Below, piece after piece: positions 36,190 through 43,546 of a stretch of DNA of 64,000 nucleotides. The position numbers and the translations under genes were made by a program. Position 1 is the stretch's first letter. Each line of letters begins with the position of its first letter. A model generated the notes under the pieces. The model had not been told where the DNA came from. It did no database searches and worked only from the letters and a program-made list of their open reading frames with translations. The stretch is from Pseudomonas xionganensis. GTDB taxonomy: Bacteria; Pseudomonadota; Gammaproteobacteria; Pseudomonadales; Pseudomonadaceae. Location of the stretch: positions 372,001 through 436,000 of the forward strand of contig NZ_WKJZ01000003.1 in NCBI RefSeq assembly GCF_009763245.1. The letters run 5' to 3'.

Positions 36190-36361
36190 GAAACTAACTA
36201 AGTTGCCCCTCTTTTAGAAAAGAAAGGGGCGTTAAAAACAGGCTCAAAATGCTCATTTACACCATTAACCGCCGATTTCTCGCCGCTTTAACCAGCCGAA
36301 GGCTGTTATTAACGCTGCGCCTTGCCTCGGCTGCCTCGCCTATGTTTCTCAACGGCCTGTT
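36178..36361. mobile_element. MITE-like element B with terminal inverted repeats
   Basis: The left end GCAGACCATTGAGAAAC and the complement of the right end ACAGGCCGTTGAGAAAC match at 14 of 17 positions. The interior has a GCCCCT/AGGGGC stem (36205-36230), AAAATGCTCATTTACA, CAGCCGAAGGCTG, and CTTGCCTCGGCTGCCTCGCC near the right end, all with counterparts in element A. It separates the ATPase and permease genes of the zinc operon. Confidence 0.75.
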
Positions 36362-36375
36362 CACGGAGATTTAGG

Positions 36376-37641
36376 ATGTATCTACTTCGTTTGGCCCTGG
36401 CCAGCCTGGGCAACCGCCGTTTTACCGCCCTGCTCACGGTATTCGCCATCGCGCTCTCTGTATGTTTGTTGCTCGCGGTCGAGCGGGTACGCACCGAGGC
36501 CAGGGCCAGCTTCGCCAACACCATCAGCGGCACCGACCTGATCGTTGGCGCCCGCTCGGGCAGCGTCAACCTGCTGCTGTATTCGGTATTTCGTATCGGC
36601 AACGCCACCAACAATATCCGCTGGGACAGCTTCGAGCGCTTTGCCGAGCATCGTCAGGTCAAGTGGGCCATCCCCATCTCCCTCGGCGACTCCCACCGCG
36701 GCTACCGGGTGATGGGCACCAGCCCCAGCTATTTCGAGCACTACCGTTACGCCCGCAGCCAGCAGCTGCAACTGCGCGAGGGCCGTGCCTTCAGCGATGA
36801 CCCCTTCGAGGTGGTGCTGGGCGCCGAAGTGGCCCAGGCCCTGGGCTATGCCCTGGGCGAGAAAATCGTCCTGGCCCATGGCGTGGCCCGTATCAGTCTG
36901 CTCAAGCATGACGACAAGCCCTTTACCGTGGTCGGCATCCTGGCCCGCACCGGCACCCCGGTGGACCGCACCCTGCATATTTCCCTGGCCGGCATGGAAG
37001 CCCTGCATATCGACTGGCAGAACGGCATGCCGGCCCGCGGCGCGGCGCAGGTCAGTGCTGACCAGGCCCGGGCCATGGACTTGCAACCCAGGCAGATCAC
37101 CGCCTTCCTCCTGGGCCTCAACAGCAAGATCGCCACCTTCAGCCTGCAGCGGGAGATCAACGAGTTCCGTGGCGAGCCGCTGCTGGCGATCCTGCCCGGC
37201 GTGGCCCTGCAGGAGCTGTGGAGCCTGATGGGCACGGCGGAGAAAGCCCTGTTTGTGGTGTCCCTGTTTGTCGTGCTGACCGGCCTGATCGGCATGCTCA
37301 CGGCCATCCTCACCAGCCTCAACGAGCGGCGCCGGGAGATGGCCATCCTGCGTTCGGTGGGCGCCCGGCCCTGGCATATCGCCAGCCTGCTGATCGTCGA
37401 AGCCTTTACCCTGGCCCTGGCGGGCGTGCTGCTCGGTCTGTTGCTGCTGTACCTGGGCATCGCCGGCGCCCAGGGCTATGTGCAGGCCAACTATGGGTTG
37501 TATCTGCCGCTCAGCACACCCAGCCGCTATGAGTGGACGCTACTCGGCGCTATTCTGTCTGCCGCCCTGCTGATGGGTTGTGTGCCGGCCTGGCGGGCCT
37601 ACCGCCAATCCCTGGCCGACGGCCTGTCGATCCGACTCTGA
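36376..37641 (+). CDS. ABC transporter permease (FtsX/MacB-like)
   Basis: This 421-residue inner-membrane permease has one N-terminal TM (residues 15-35), a large periplasmic MacB-PCD-like domain (about 40-270), and three C-terminal TMs (about 283-312, 330-360 and 385-407). The FtsX signature includes LNERRREMAILRSVGARPW near 318. It starts at ATG 36376 with TTAGG just upstream, 15 bases after element B. It partners the ATPase at 35479; the architecture fits the mechanotransmission or lipoprotein-export class more than classical zinc import. Matches PA4065. Confidence 0.9.
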   Translation: MYLLRLALASLGNRRFTALLTVFAIALSVCLLLAVERVRTEARASFANTISGTDLIVGARSGSVNLLLYSVFRIGNATNNIRWDSFERFAEHRQVKWAIPISLGDSHRGYRVMGTSPSYFEHYRYARSQQLQLREGRAFSDDPFEVVLGAEVAQALGYALGEKIVLAHGVARISLLKHDDKPFTVVGILARTGTPVDRTLHISLAGMEALHIDWQNGMPARGAAQVSADQARAMDLQPRQITAFLLGLNSKIATFSLQREINEFRGEPLLAILPGVALQELWSLMGTAEKALFVVSLFVVLTGLIGMLTAILTSLNERRREMAILRSVGARPWHIASLLIVEAFTLALAGVLLGLLLLYLGIAGAQGYVQANYGLYLPLSTPSRYEWTLLGAILSAALLMGCVPAWRAYRQSLADGLSIRL

Positions 37642-37659
37642 TGCTGTTGAGGTAATCCC

Positions 37660-38181
37660 ATGCTGCGCCCGCTGTTTGCCCTTCTGCTGCTGGCCCTGAC
37701 CAGCCCTCTGCTGGCTGCCGAGGTGCGCGAGCTGACCTGGCTGGAAATGGTACCCGCCGATGCGCCGCCGCAGGCGGTGGAGCCAGCGCCGATCCATGAT
37801 CTGTCGCAACTGGCCGACGCCCTGGCCGAGTCCGGCCCGGCAGCCATGCAGCAGTCACCGGCGGCCCCGGTGGTGGAGGAACTGGATGGCCAGCAGGTCA
37901 AGCTACCCGGCTATATCGTGCCGCTGGATGTGACCGACGAGGGCCGGGTGATCGAGTTCCTGCTGGTGCCCTACTTCGGCGCCTGCATCCATGTGCCGCC
38001 CCCCCCGTCCAACCAGATCGTGCATGTCACCACCGAACTGGGTGTGCTGCTTGATGCCCTCTACCAACCGTTCTGGATCGAAGGCCCGCTGAAGGTCGAA
38101 CATGTCAGCAGCGAACTGGCGGAGGTGGGTTACCAGATGCAGGCGAGCAAGATCTACGCCTATGAGCTGCCGGAGAGCTGA
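37660..38181 (+). CDS. DUF3299 periplasmic/lipoprotein-like protein
   Basis: This 173-residue protein has a signal peptide (MLRPLFALLLLALTSPLLAA) and the DUF3299 core LPGYIVPLDVTDEGRVIEFLLVPYFGACIHVPPPPSNQIVHV. The Cys-Ile-His-Val stretch is a plausible metal site. It ends the zinc-responsive operon, 18 bases after the permease, and matches PA4066. Its function is unknown; a role as a substrate-binding or chaperone partner of the ABC system is inferred from context. Confidence 0.85.
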   Translation: MLRPLFALLLLALTSPLLAAEVRELTWLEMVPADAPPQAVEPAPIHDLSQLADALAESGPAAMQQSPAAPVVEELDGQQVKLPGYIVPLDVTDEGRVIEFLLVPYFGACIHVPPPPSNQIVHVTTELGVLLDALYQPFWIEGPLKVEHVSSELAEVGYQMQASKIYAYELPES

Positions 38182-38217
38182 CCCGGTAGATACGCAATGC
38201 CCTGCATCTGCCTGGTG

Positions 38218-38235
38218 AGGTGGGTTTACCCACCT
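38218..38235. repeat. Short perfect palindrome
   Basis: AGGTGGGTTTACCCACCT forms an eight-base-pair stem with almost no loop. It lies 37 bases after the DUF3299 gene and may end the zinc-operon transcript. No T-tract follows. Confidence 0.55.
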
Positions 38236-38258
38236 GCAAGACCTGAGGCTGAATAAAC

Positions 38259-38286
38259 GGTGGATGGCTGCGGCCATCCACCCTAC
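38259..38286. repeat. Palindromic repeat (GGTGGATGGC/GCCATCCACC)
   Basis: The stem GGTGGATGGC with GCCATCCACC, followed by CTAC, is an inverted copy of the family at 9326. It lies between the convergent DUF3299 and TPR-protein genes. Confidence 0.85.
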
Positions 38287-38326
38287 GGGCTAGGATTTAA
38301 CACCCAGGCAGGAGAGCGAATCTTTT

Positions 38327-38358
38327 GTAGGCTGGACAACCGCGCAGCGTTGTCCACC
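38327..38358. repeat. Palindromic repeat (TGGACAAC/GTTGTCCA)
   Basis: GTAGGCTGGACAACCGCGCA leads to GTTGTCCACC. It is a further family member in the same convergent gap as 38259 and in the opposite orientation. Confidence 0.8.
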
Positions 38359-38397
38359 GCCCCCAACAACCTCAAGCAAATACCAGACGCCGGCAAC

Positions 38398-39492
38398 TCA
38401 GCCGCGGCTGGCCAGACGATTTTCCCGCTGACTCAACTCGCTTTCCGCCCAGGCGCGCCAGGCGCGGACCTGACTGCGCGCGGCGCCAGCCTGCTCGGCC
38501 CGGGCCAGCGCTTCCAACCCGGCCTGCCAGCGCTGCTGCTCCAGCTCCAGCTGGGCCAGGCTCAGCCAATGCTGGGCACTGCCGCTGCGCGGTGCCAATT
38601 GACGAAACACCCCGGCCGCCTGCTGACGCTCGCGGGCCTGCCACCAGAGCCGACCCAGGCGCTCCTCACGGACAGGGTTGCGCACCAGCAGGCCCTGCTC
38701 AAGCAGACCGGCGAGCAGTTTGGCGCCCTGCCAGGGTTGACCGGCGCCACTGGCCAGCAGCACCAGATTATCCAGCTCTGCGGCGGTGAAATTCACGCCC
38801 TTGGCATGGGCCGCACGCAGGGTGGCCAGGGCCTTGTCATGCCGTCCCTCCAGCTGCTGCAGAGCCGCCAGCTGGCGCCAGGTGCGCGCCTGGTTCGGTT
38901 GGCGGGCCAGCAGACGACGCTGCCAGCGCTCGGCAGCGGCGTAGCGTTTGAGCTCGGCATTGGCCGCCACGAGAAACTGTAGCCAGCTGTCCGCGGCGGC
39001 CGGGTTGAGCTGGATATAGCGCTCGGCCAGGGGCAGCGCCTTGGCCGGCTGGCCCTGGCCCTGATAGGCCTGCACCAGCATCTGCAGCACGTCCTCGCTT
39101 GCACCCACCTGCTGCGGGCTCAAGAGCGTCACCACGGCGGCATAACGCCTCTCGGCCAGATTCAGGCGCGCCAGGTTGAGGCGCTCATCGGCGGCCATGA
39201 CGGCATCCAGCCGGCCGCTATCCAGGGCCTTGGCCAGCAACTCGATAGCCTGGGCATTGCGCCCTTCGGCCCAGGCCAGATAGGCCTGACTGCGCCAGAC
39301 CAGCGCCTGTTCCAGGCTGCCCTGACGAGGCTTGAGGGCAGCCAGAGCGCGCCGAGCCGCCGCATAGTCACCCTGTTGCTGGGCACTTTGCGCGGCATTC
39401 AGGGCGCGCAGTACACCCGGTTCAACCGTCTGCCCGGCCGCCTGCACACCAGAGACGCCGCAGAGCAGCACCAGCAGTATCGCTCGAATCAT
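38398..39492 (-). CDS. TPR protein of a TonB2-type system
   Basis: This 364-residue periplasmic protein has a signal peptide (MIRAILLVLLCGVSGVQA) and degenerate tetratricopeptide repeats through most of its length, for example DYAAARRALAALKP, NAQAIELLAKALDSG and PAKALPLAERYIQLNPAAADSW. It is the last gene of the DUF3450-ttpC-exbB-exbD-tonB cluster, where a TPR protein is normally found in Vibrio and relatives. It is separated from tonB by one base. It probably scaffolds the TonB complex. Confidence 0.85.
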   Translation of the reverse strand: MIRAILLVLLCGVSGVQAAGQTVEPGVLRALNAAQSAQQQGDYAAARRALAALKPRQGSLEQALVWRSQAYLAWAEGRNAQAIELLAKALDSGRLDAVMAADERLNLARLNLAERRYAAVVTLLSPQQVGASEDVLQMLVQAYQGQGQPAKALPLAERYIQLNPAAADSWLQFLVAANAELKRYAAAERWQRRLLARQPNQARTWRQLAALQQLEGRHDKALATLRAAHAKGVNFTAAELDNLVLLASGAGQPWQGAKLLAGLLEQGLLVRNPVREERLGRLWWQARERQQAAGVFRQLAPRSGSAQHWLSLAQLELEQQRWQAGLEALARAEQAGAARSQVRAWRAWAESELSQRENRLASRG

Positions 39493-39493
39493 C

Positions 39494-40174
39494 TCAACCT
39501 CCCCTCTGTAGACGGAAGTGCAGGGTCTTCACCGCATCCCGGGCCACGGCCAGGCCATTCTCGGTGCGCGGAGCAAAGCGCCAGCGCTGGGCGGCGCGAC
39601 GGGCTTCACGCTCAAATACATTGCTCGGGCTGGCCTCGATCACGCGCAGGTTCTCCACACGTCCGGCGCGATTGATGGTGAAAGCCAGCTTGACGTGCCC
39701 CTCGATTCCGCGCTGCAAGGCATAGCGGGGGTACTCGGGGCGCACATCGTTGAGCGGCATCACCTCGCTTTCCGGGCCACCGGCTTGACCGCCCGCCTCT
39801 TCCACTGCCGGCGCACTGGGGGCCGCTGCGCCTGCCACCAGGCCACTGAGGCTGGGGGCTGGAGCGCTGTTCAGGGCGACATTGCTGCTCAGGCTGGGCA
39901 GCGGCAGATCCAGGTTCGGCAGTGCGCTGGGGGCGGCCGCCATCGGCGTGACGGCCTGCGGGGTGGGCGGCGTCTGGGGCTGCGGCGGTTGCGGCGCCTG
40001 CTGACGCGAGCGGGTCGCGGTGCTGCTGTTGTTGGCGTCCAGGCGAACAAAGTTGGCCACCACCAGGGGCTCATCGGTATGGCTTGGCTTGGGCGGCGCC
40101 ACCATATAGAGCATCAGGCCGAACAGCATCAGGGCCATCAGGCAGCCGCCGAGCAGGGCCAGGGGCAGACGCAT
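39494..40174 (-). CDS. tonB: Energy-transducing protein TonB (TonB2 type)
   Basis: This 226-residue protein has one N-terminal TM (LPLALLGGCLMALMLFGLML) and a short Pro/Gln-rich periplasmic spacer (APQPPQPQTPPTPQ). The conserved C-terminal TonB domain follows: DVRPEYPRYALQRGIEGHVK near residue 145 and VIEASPSNVFEREARRAAQRWRF-type motif near 180. The short spacer and gene order are those of TonB2. The ATG overlaps the exbD stop (TGATG). It transmits proton-motive energy to TonB-dependent receptors. Confidence 0.93.
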   Translation of the reverse strand: MRLPLALLGGCLMALMLFGLMLYMVAPPKPSHTDEPLVVANFVRLDANNSSTATRSRQQAPQPPQPQTPPTPQAVTPMAAAPSALPNLDLPLPSLSSNVALNSAPAPSLSGLVAGAAAPSAPAVEEAGGQAGGPESEVMPLNDVRPEYPRYALQRGIEGHVKLAFTINRAGRVENLRVIEASPSNVFEREARRAAQRWRFAPRTENGLAVARDAVKTLHFRLQRGG

Positions 40175-40584
40175 CACCGCGCCCCCGCCGCTGCGGCCAG
40201 TGCGACATCCTGCACCCCGGCCAGGCGTGCCTGATCCATCACTTGTACCACCAGGCCGGTGCGTGCCTCCTGATCGGCCTGCACCACCACCGCGCCCTCG
40301 GGCTGATCCATGCGCATACGCTCGACCTGGGCGCGCACGCTGCGTACATCGATGACTTTCTTGTCCATCCACACCTGACCGTCAGCGGTCACGGCAATCA
40401 GGATATTGCCCTTGTCCTGGGGATTGGCGGTTTGCGCCTGGGGGCGCTGCACCTCGACCCCGGCCTCCTTGATAAAGGAGCTGGTAACGATAAAGAAGAT
40501 CAGCATGATAAAGACCACATCGAGCATCGGTGTGAGGTCGATGCCGGTGTCTTCTTCGGTTTGATGGTGGCGACGCATACGCAT
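40174..40584 (-). CDS. exbD: Biopolymer transporter ExbD
   Basis: This 136-residue ExbD/TolR protein has a cytoplasmic N-terminus (MRMRRHHQTEEDTG), then IDLTPMLDVVFIMLIFFIVT, a single TM with the essential proton-relaying Asp, then a periplasmic domain. It starts at ATG 40584; an in-frame TTG 15 bases earlier is less likely. It forms the proton channel with ExbB. Confidence 0.94.
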   Translation of the reverse strand: MRMRRHHQTEEDTGIDLTPMLDVVFIMLIFFIVTSSFIKEAGVEVQRPQAQTANPQDKGNILIAVTADGQVWMDKKVIDVRSVRAQVERMRMDQPEGAVVVQADQEARTGLVVQVMDQARLAGVQDVALAAAAGAR

Positions 40585-40595
40585 AATCGGCGCTC

Positions 40596-41144
40596 TCAAT
40601 CGTGACGCAGCTGGTCGGCCAGCCGCTCAAGGGCCCGGCGCGCATCCCGTTCGAGACGCGCCAGGCTGAATAATCCGCTGATGGCCAGGACCATCCCGGC
40701 CATGGTCGGCAGGGTGGCCTGCCAGACCCCGGCGGCCATGCCGCGGGGGTTGCCGGTGCCGTTCAGGGCCAGCACATCGAATACCGCGACCATGCCGCTG
40801 ACGGTACCGAGCAGGCCCAGCAGCGGGTACAGCGCCACCAGGGTCTTGCCCAGGCGCAACGGCCCGATCAGCTGCTGTCGGGCCTGGGCCAGCCAGGCAC
40901 TGCGCACCGCCCGCGACCAGCCGCCCTGCTCGTCGGCCAGTACCTGCTGCCAGGCGCGGCGCCGCTCGCGCCCCCAGTGCGGAAACACCCGGCGCACAAA
41001 CCAGAAGCGCTCGAACATCAGCCCCCAGAACAATACGCACAGCCCGGCCAGGGCCCACATCACCACACCACCGGCGCCCATAAAGTCGAGCAGGGCGTGA
41101 GCGCTGTCGAGCAGCCGCAGCCACAGGCTCAGCCCATCAGTCAC
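40596..41144 (-). CDS. exbB: Biopolymer transporter ExbB (MotA/TolQ/ExbB family)
   Basis: This 182-residue protein has three TMs. The first is GAGGVVMWALAGLCVLFWGL, and the conserved pair follows LGKTLVALYPLLGLLGTVSGMVAVFDVL and ATLPTMAGMVLAISGLFSLA. The GTG start at 41144 overlaps the ttpC stop. The short form is typical of ExbB2. It works with the separate, larger TtpC encoded upstream. Confidence 0.93.
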   Translation of the reverse strand: MTDGLSLWLRLLDSAHALLDFMGAGGVVMWALAGLCVLFWGLMFERFWFVRRVFPHWGRERRRAWQQVLADEQGGWSRAVRSAWLAQARQQLIGPLRLGKTLVALYPLLGLLGTVSGMVAVFDVLALNGTGNPRGMAAGVWQATLPTMAGMVLAISGLFSLARLERDARRALERLADQLRHD

Positions 41145-42486
41145 GACGCACAGTTCCCGACAGGTGCAGGGCAACCAGGCCGGCGCTCTGCTGCTCTAGC
41201 AACTGGATCAGACTCTTGCTGCGACTGGCCAGCAGGCTGTGCAGGAACAGCAGCGGAATCGCCACAACCAGCCCCAGCACCGTGGTCACCAGGGCCTGGG
41301 AAATGCCCTCGGCCATCAGCCGCGAATCACCGCCGCCACCCTGGGTAATGGCCTGGAAGGTGACGATCATGCCGGTCACGGTGCCTAGCAGCCCCAGCAG
41401 TGGTGCCACCGCGCAGAGCAGCTTGAGCAGGCTCTGGCCTTTCTCCAGGGGCGGAGTCTCCTGCAGGATCGCCTCGTCCAGTTTCAGCTCCAGGGTTTCC
41501 AGATCGGCCAGCTGCGGCTTGGGCCCCAACACACCGATCACTCGCCCCAGGGGGTTGTCAGCGCGCGGCTGACCGAGGTCATGCATCTGCGTATCGACAC
41601 CCCGTCCGACACGCACCAGCACAGCCATGCGCCAGCCGGCCAGGGCCAGCCCCAGAGCACCGAGGGCAAGAATGATCCAGCCAACCAGGCCTCCCTGCTG
41701 CAGGCGATCCCACAGGGTTGGCTGACGTTGCAACTGGGCCAGCAGGGTGCCGCGGGTTGGATCCACAGGCAGGCTGGCCAGGGCCTGCTTGCTGCCCAGA
41801 TAGTCCGCGACCTGCCCCAGGCCGCCAGGCTGCCGCGGCGGCGCCAGCAGCTCGCCGGCATCGCTGTCGTAACGCAACTGCGCCTGCTCGGCAAAGGCCG
41901 AGAAGGTGCCCACACGCAGCACGCTCTGCTCGCTGCGCGTGCCATCGGCCGCCACCACCGGCAACTGCAGGCGTTCGACACGACCACTGGCGGCCAGGTC
42001 TTCCAGCAACAGCAGCCAGTAATCCTGCAGATCGGCGGCGGCCGGCAAGGTACGACTTTGTGCCAGCGCATCAAGACGCTGCAGGCGCTGCGGGTACTGG
42101 GCGTTGAGCAGGCTGTCCTGCCACTGCCCGACCACATCCCCGGCACTCTGCCGCACCACGGCAAACAGTTCGCCCAGATGCCCTGAACGCTGTGCCAGCA
42201 GCTGCTCCAGTTCGGCCAGCTGGCGTTCCTGGCGCTCGAATTCGGCCTTCAGACGATCGGCCTCGGCTTGCTGCCGATTCAGTTCGACACGCGCCTGGGC
42301 CAACAGCTGGGCACGCTCACTGCGCTGGGCAACAAAGGCCTGCTCGCGGGCCTGCATGGCGCTGATCTCGGCGGCGCGCTCGCTGCGAATGCGCTGCAGC
42401 AACTGATCAGGGCTGAGGGTTTCGGCCATGGCACCCAGGGCCGGCAGCAGGCACAGCGCGAATAGACTCAGGCGATAGCGCATCAT
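41137..42486 (-). CDS. TonB2-system accessory TtpC (MotA/TolQ/ExbB domain with N-terminal coiled coil)
   Basis: This 449-residue protein has a signal peptide (MMRYRLSLFALCLLPALGAMA). A long periplasmic coiled coil of Arg/Glu/Ala-rich helices follows (about 20-110), then a beta/alpha middle region and a TM near 270. The C-terminal MotA/TolQ/ExbB domain contains LLCAVAPLLGLLGTVTGMIV and ALVTTVLGLVVAIPLLF. This architecture matches Vibrio TtpC, which TonB2 systems require. Tandem ATGs sit at 42486/42483, overlapping the DUF3450 stop. Confidence 0.9.
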   Translation of the reverse strand: MMRYRLSLFALCLLPALGAMAETLSPDQLLQRIRSERAAEISAMQAREQAFVAQRSERAQLLAQARVELNRQQAEADRLKAEFERQERQLAELEQLLAQRSGHLGELFAVVRQSAGDVVGQWQDSLLNAQYPQRLQRLDALAQSRTLPAAADLQDYWLLLLEDLAASGRVERLQLPVVAADGTRSEQSVLRVGTFSAFAEQAQLRYDSDAGELLAPPRQPGGLGQVADYLGSKQALASLPVDPTRGTLLAQLQRQPTLWDRLQQGGLVGWIILALGALGLALAGWRMAVLVRVGRGVDTQMHDLGQPRADNPLGRVIGVLGPKPQLADLETLELKLDEAILQETPPLEKGQSLLKLLCAVAPLLGLLGTVTGMIVTFQAITQGGGGDSRLMAEGISQALVTTVLGLVVAIPLLFLHSLLASRSKSLIQLLEQQSAGLVALHLSGTVRRD

Positions 42487-43253
42487 TGCGCGCCCTCCAC
42501 GGCCAGGGTTGTCACGGGCAGCTCCAGCAATGTCGGGGCCTGCTCCTGGCGAGCGATGGCGATGGCCTGGCGCAGGGGGCGGCGGGCACTGCCGTCGAGG
42601 CGCTGCCAACTGCGGCTGGACGCATCCCACCAACCGCTCTCATGGCCATCCAGGGTCTGGTAATAGAGCATGACTCGACCGAGGCGAAGGAACTCCACGC
42701 TACGCGAACCCTCGGCCTCGGGCAGCTCCCCGCGCCAGGCTTCCAGGGTGCGGCCGTAGTCGCTTTCCACCTGGTAGGCCTCAAGAATGCGACGGTACTT
42801 CTCCGCCAGGCTGACATCGGCGCGCGGTAGCAGATCCTGCAACTGGGCCAGGCGATCACGCCGCTCATCCGGTAGGAAGGGCAGATCGGCAGCGATAAAC
42901 TCGCCGAGCACCTCGACCATACGGCGCATCTGCGGCGTCACCGCCTCCTGGGTACGTTCGATACTTTCCAGCTGCGCCTGGTAACCCGCCAATTCCTGAC
43001 GCTGTGCCAGCACCAGCTCACGCAGCTGGATGTTGTAGCCGCGCAAGGCTTCTGCCTGCTGCAGGGCATGACGGTATTCATCGAGCATCGCCCGACTAGC
43101 ATCATCCAGCTGCTCGATACGGGCCTGGGAGGCCTTGGCCTCGGCGGCCAGACGCTGACTTTCATCCAGAGCCGCATCAAGGGCGGTCGCCATCACGGGG
43201 GCACTGACCAGAGCCAACGCCACCGCCAGCAGGCGCTTGGGCAGAGGGAGCAT
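42483..43253 (-). CDS. DUF3450 periplasmic protein of a TonB2-type system
   Basis: This 256-residue protein starts MLPLPKRLLAVALALVSAPVMATALD, a signal peptide, with AAGGA upstream. The first half is a long coiled coil (ESQRLAAEAKASQARIEQLDD...). The second half is the DUF3450 domain with LPFLPDERRDRLAQLQDLL and VMLYYQTLDGHESGWWD. It is the first gene of the six-gene operon, the order seen in Vibrio TonB2 loci. It may bridge the TtpC coiled coil to the envelope. Confidence 0.9.
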   Translation of the reverse strand: MLPLPKRLLAVALALVSAPVMATALDAALDESQRLAAEAKASQARIEQLDDASRAMLDEYRHALQQAEALRGYNIQLRELVLAQRQELAGYQAQLESIERTQEAVTPQMRRMVEVLGEFIAADLPFLPDERRDRLAQLQDLLPRADVSLAEKYRRILEAYQVESDYGRTLEAWRGELPEAEGSRSVEFLRLGRVMLYYQTLDGHESGWWDASSRSWQRLDGSARRPLRQAIAIARQEQAPTLLELPVTTLAVEGAQ

Positions 43254-43286
43254 AGAGAATCCTTGAAGAAATATATCAAAGAGAAG

Positions 43287-43305
43287 CATTATCAACTGCA
43301 TTAGC
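43287..43305 (-). promoter_or_regulatory. Candidate Fur box upstream of the TonB2-type operon
   Basis: On the minus strand GCTAATGCAGTTGATAATG matches an idealised repeat of GATAAT hexamers at 14 of 19 positions. It lies 34 bases before the DUF3450 gene. Iron control of TonB systems is common, but this match is by eye and imperfect. Confidence 0.4.
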
Positions 43306-43463
43306 AGTTGCAGGCAACCTCAGGATTGATCCCGCGCCCGGACTGTTGTGCCGACGCTGCGACAGCGCGTCGCACCGCCCCAGCAAAGCCCGCAGCAGAG
43401 CCGCTGCTGCACCCGCGTATGCAGCCCGCAGCAGCTCGGCGCTATAGATAGCAAGCTAATTTA

Positions 43464-43504
43464 TTGAGCTGGATCAAGAGTCGCATTTTCCGCCGCCCTA
43501 ACAT
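43464..43504 (+). promoter_or_regulatory. Anr/FNR-dependent promoter of oprG
   Basis: TTGAGCTGGATCAA (43464-43477) fits the TTGAT-N4-ATCAA site with one mismatch. A -10-like TAACAT lies at 43499-43504. A start near 43512 would place the box at -41.5, the class II position for FNR-type activators. The oprG ATG follows at 43547. Confidence 0.7.
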
Positions 43505-43546
43505 CGTACTCAGCCAATACGAACCGATGCTCTATGGGAGTGCACC

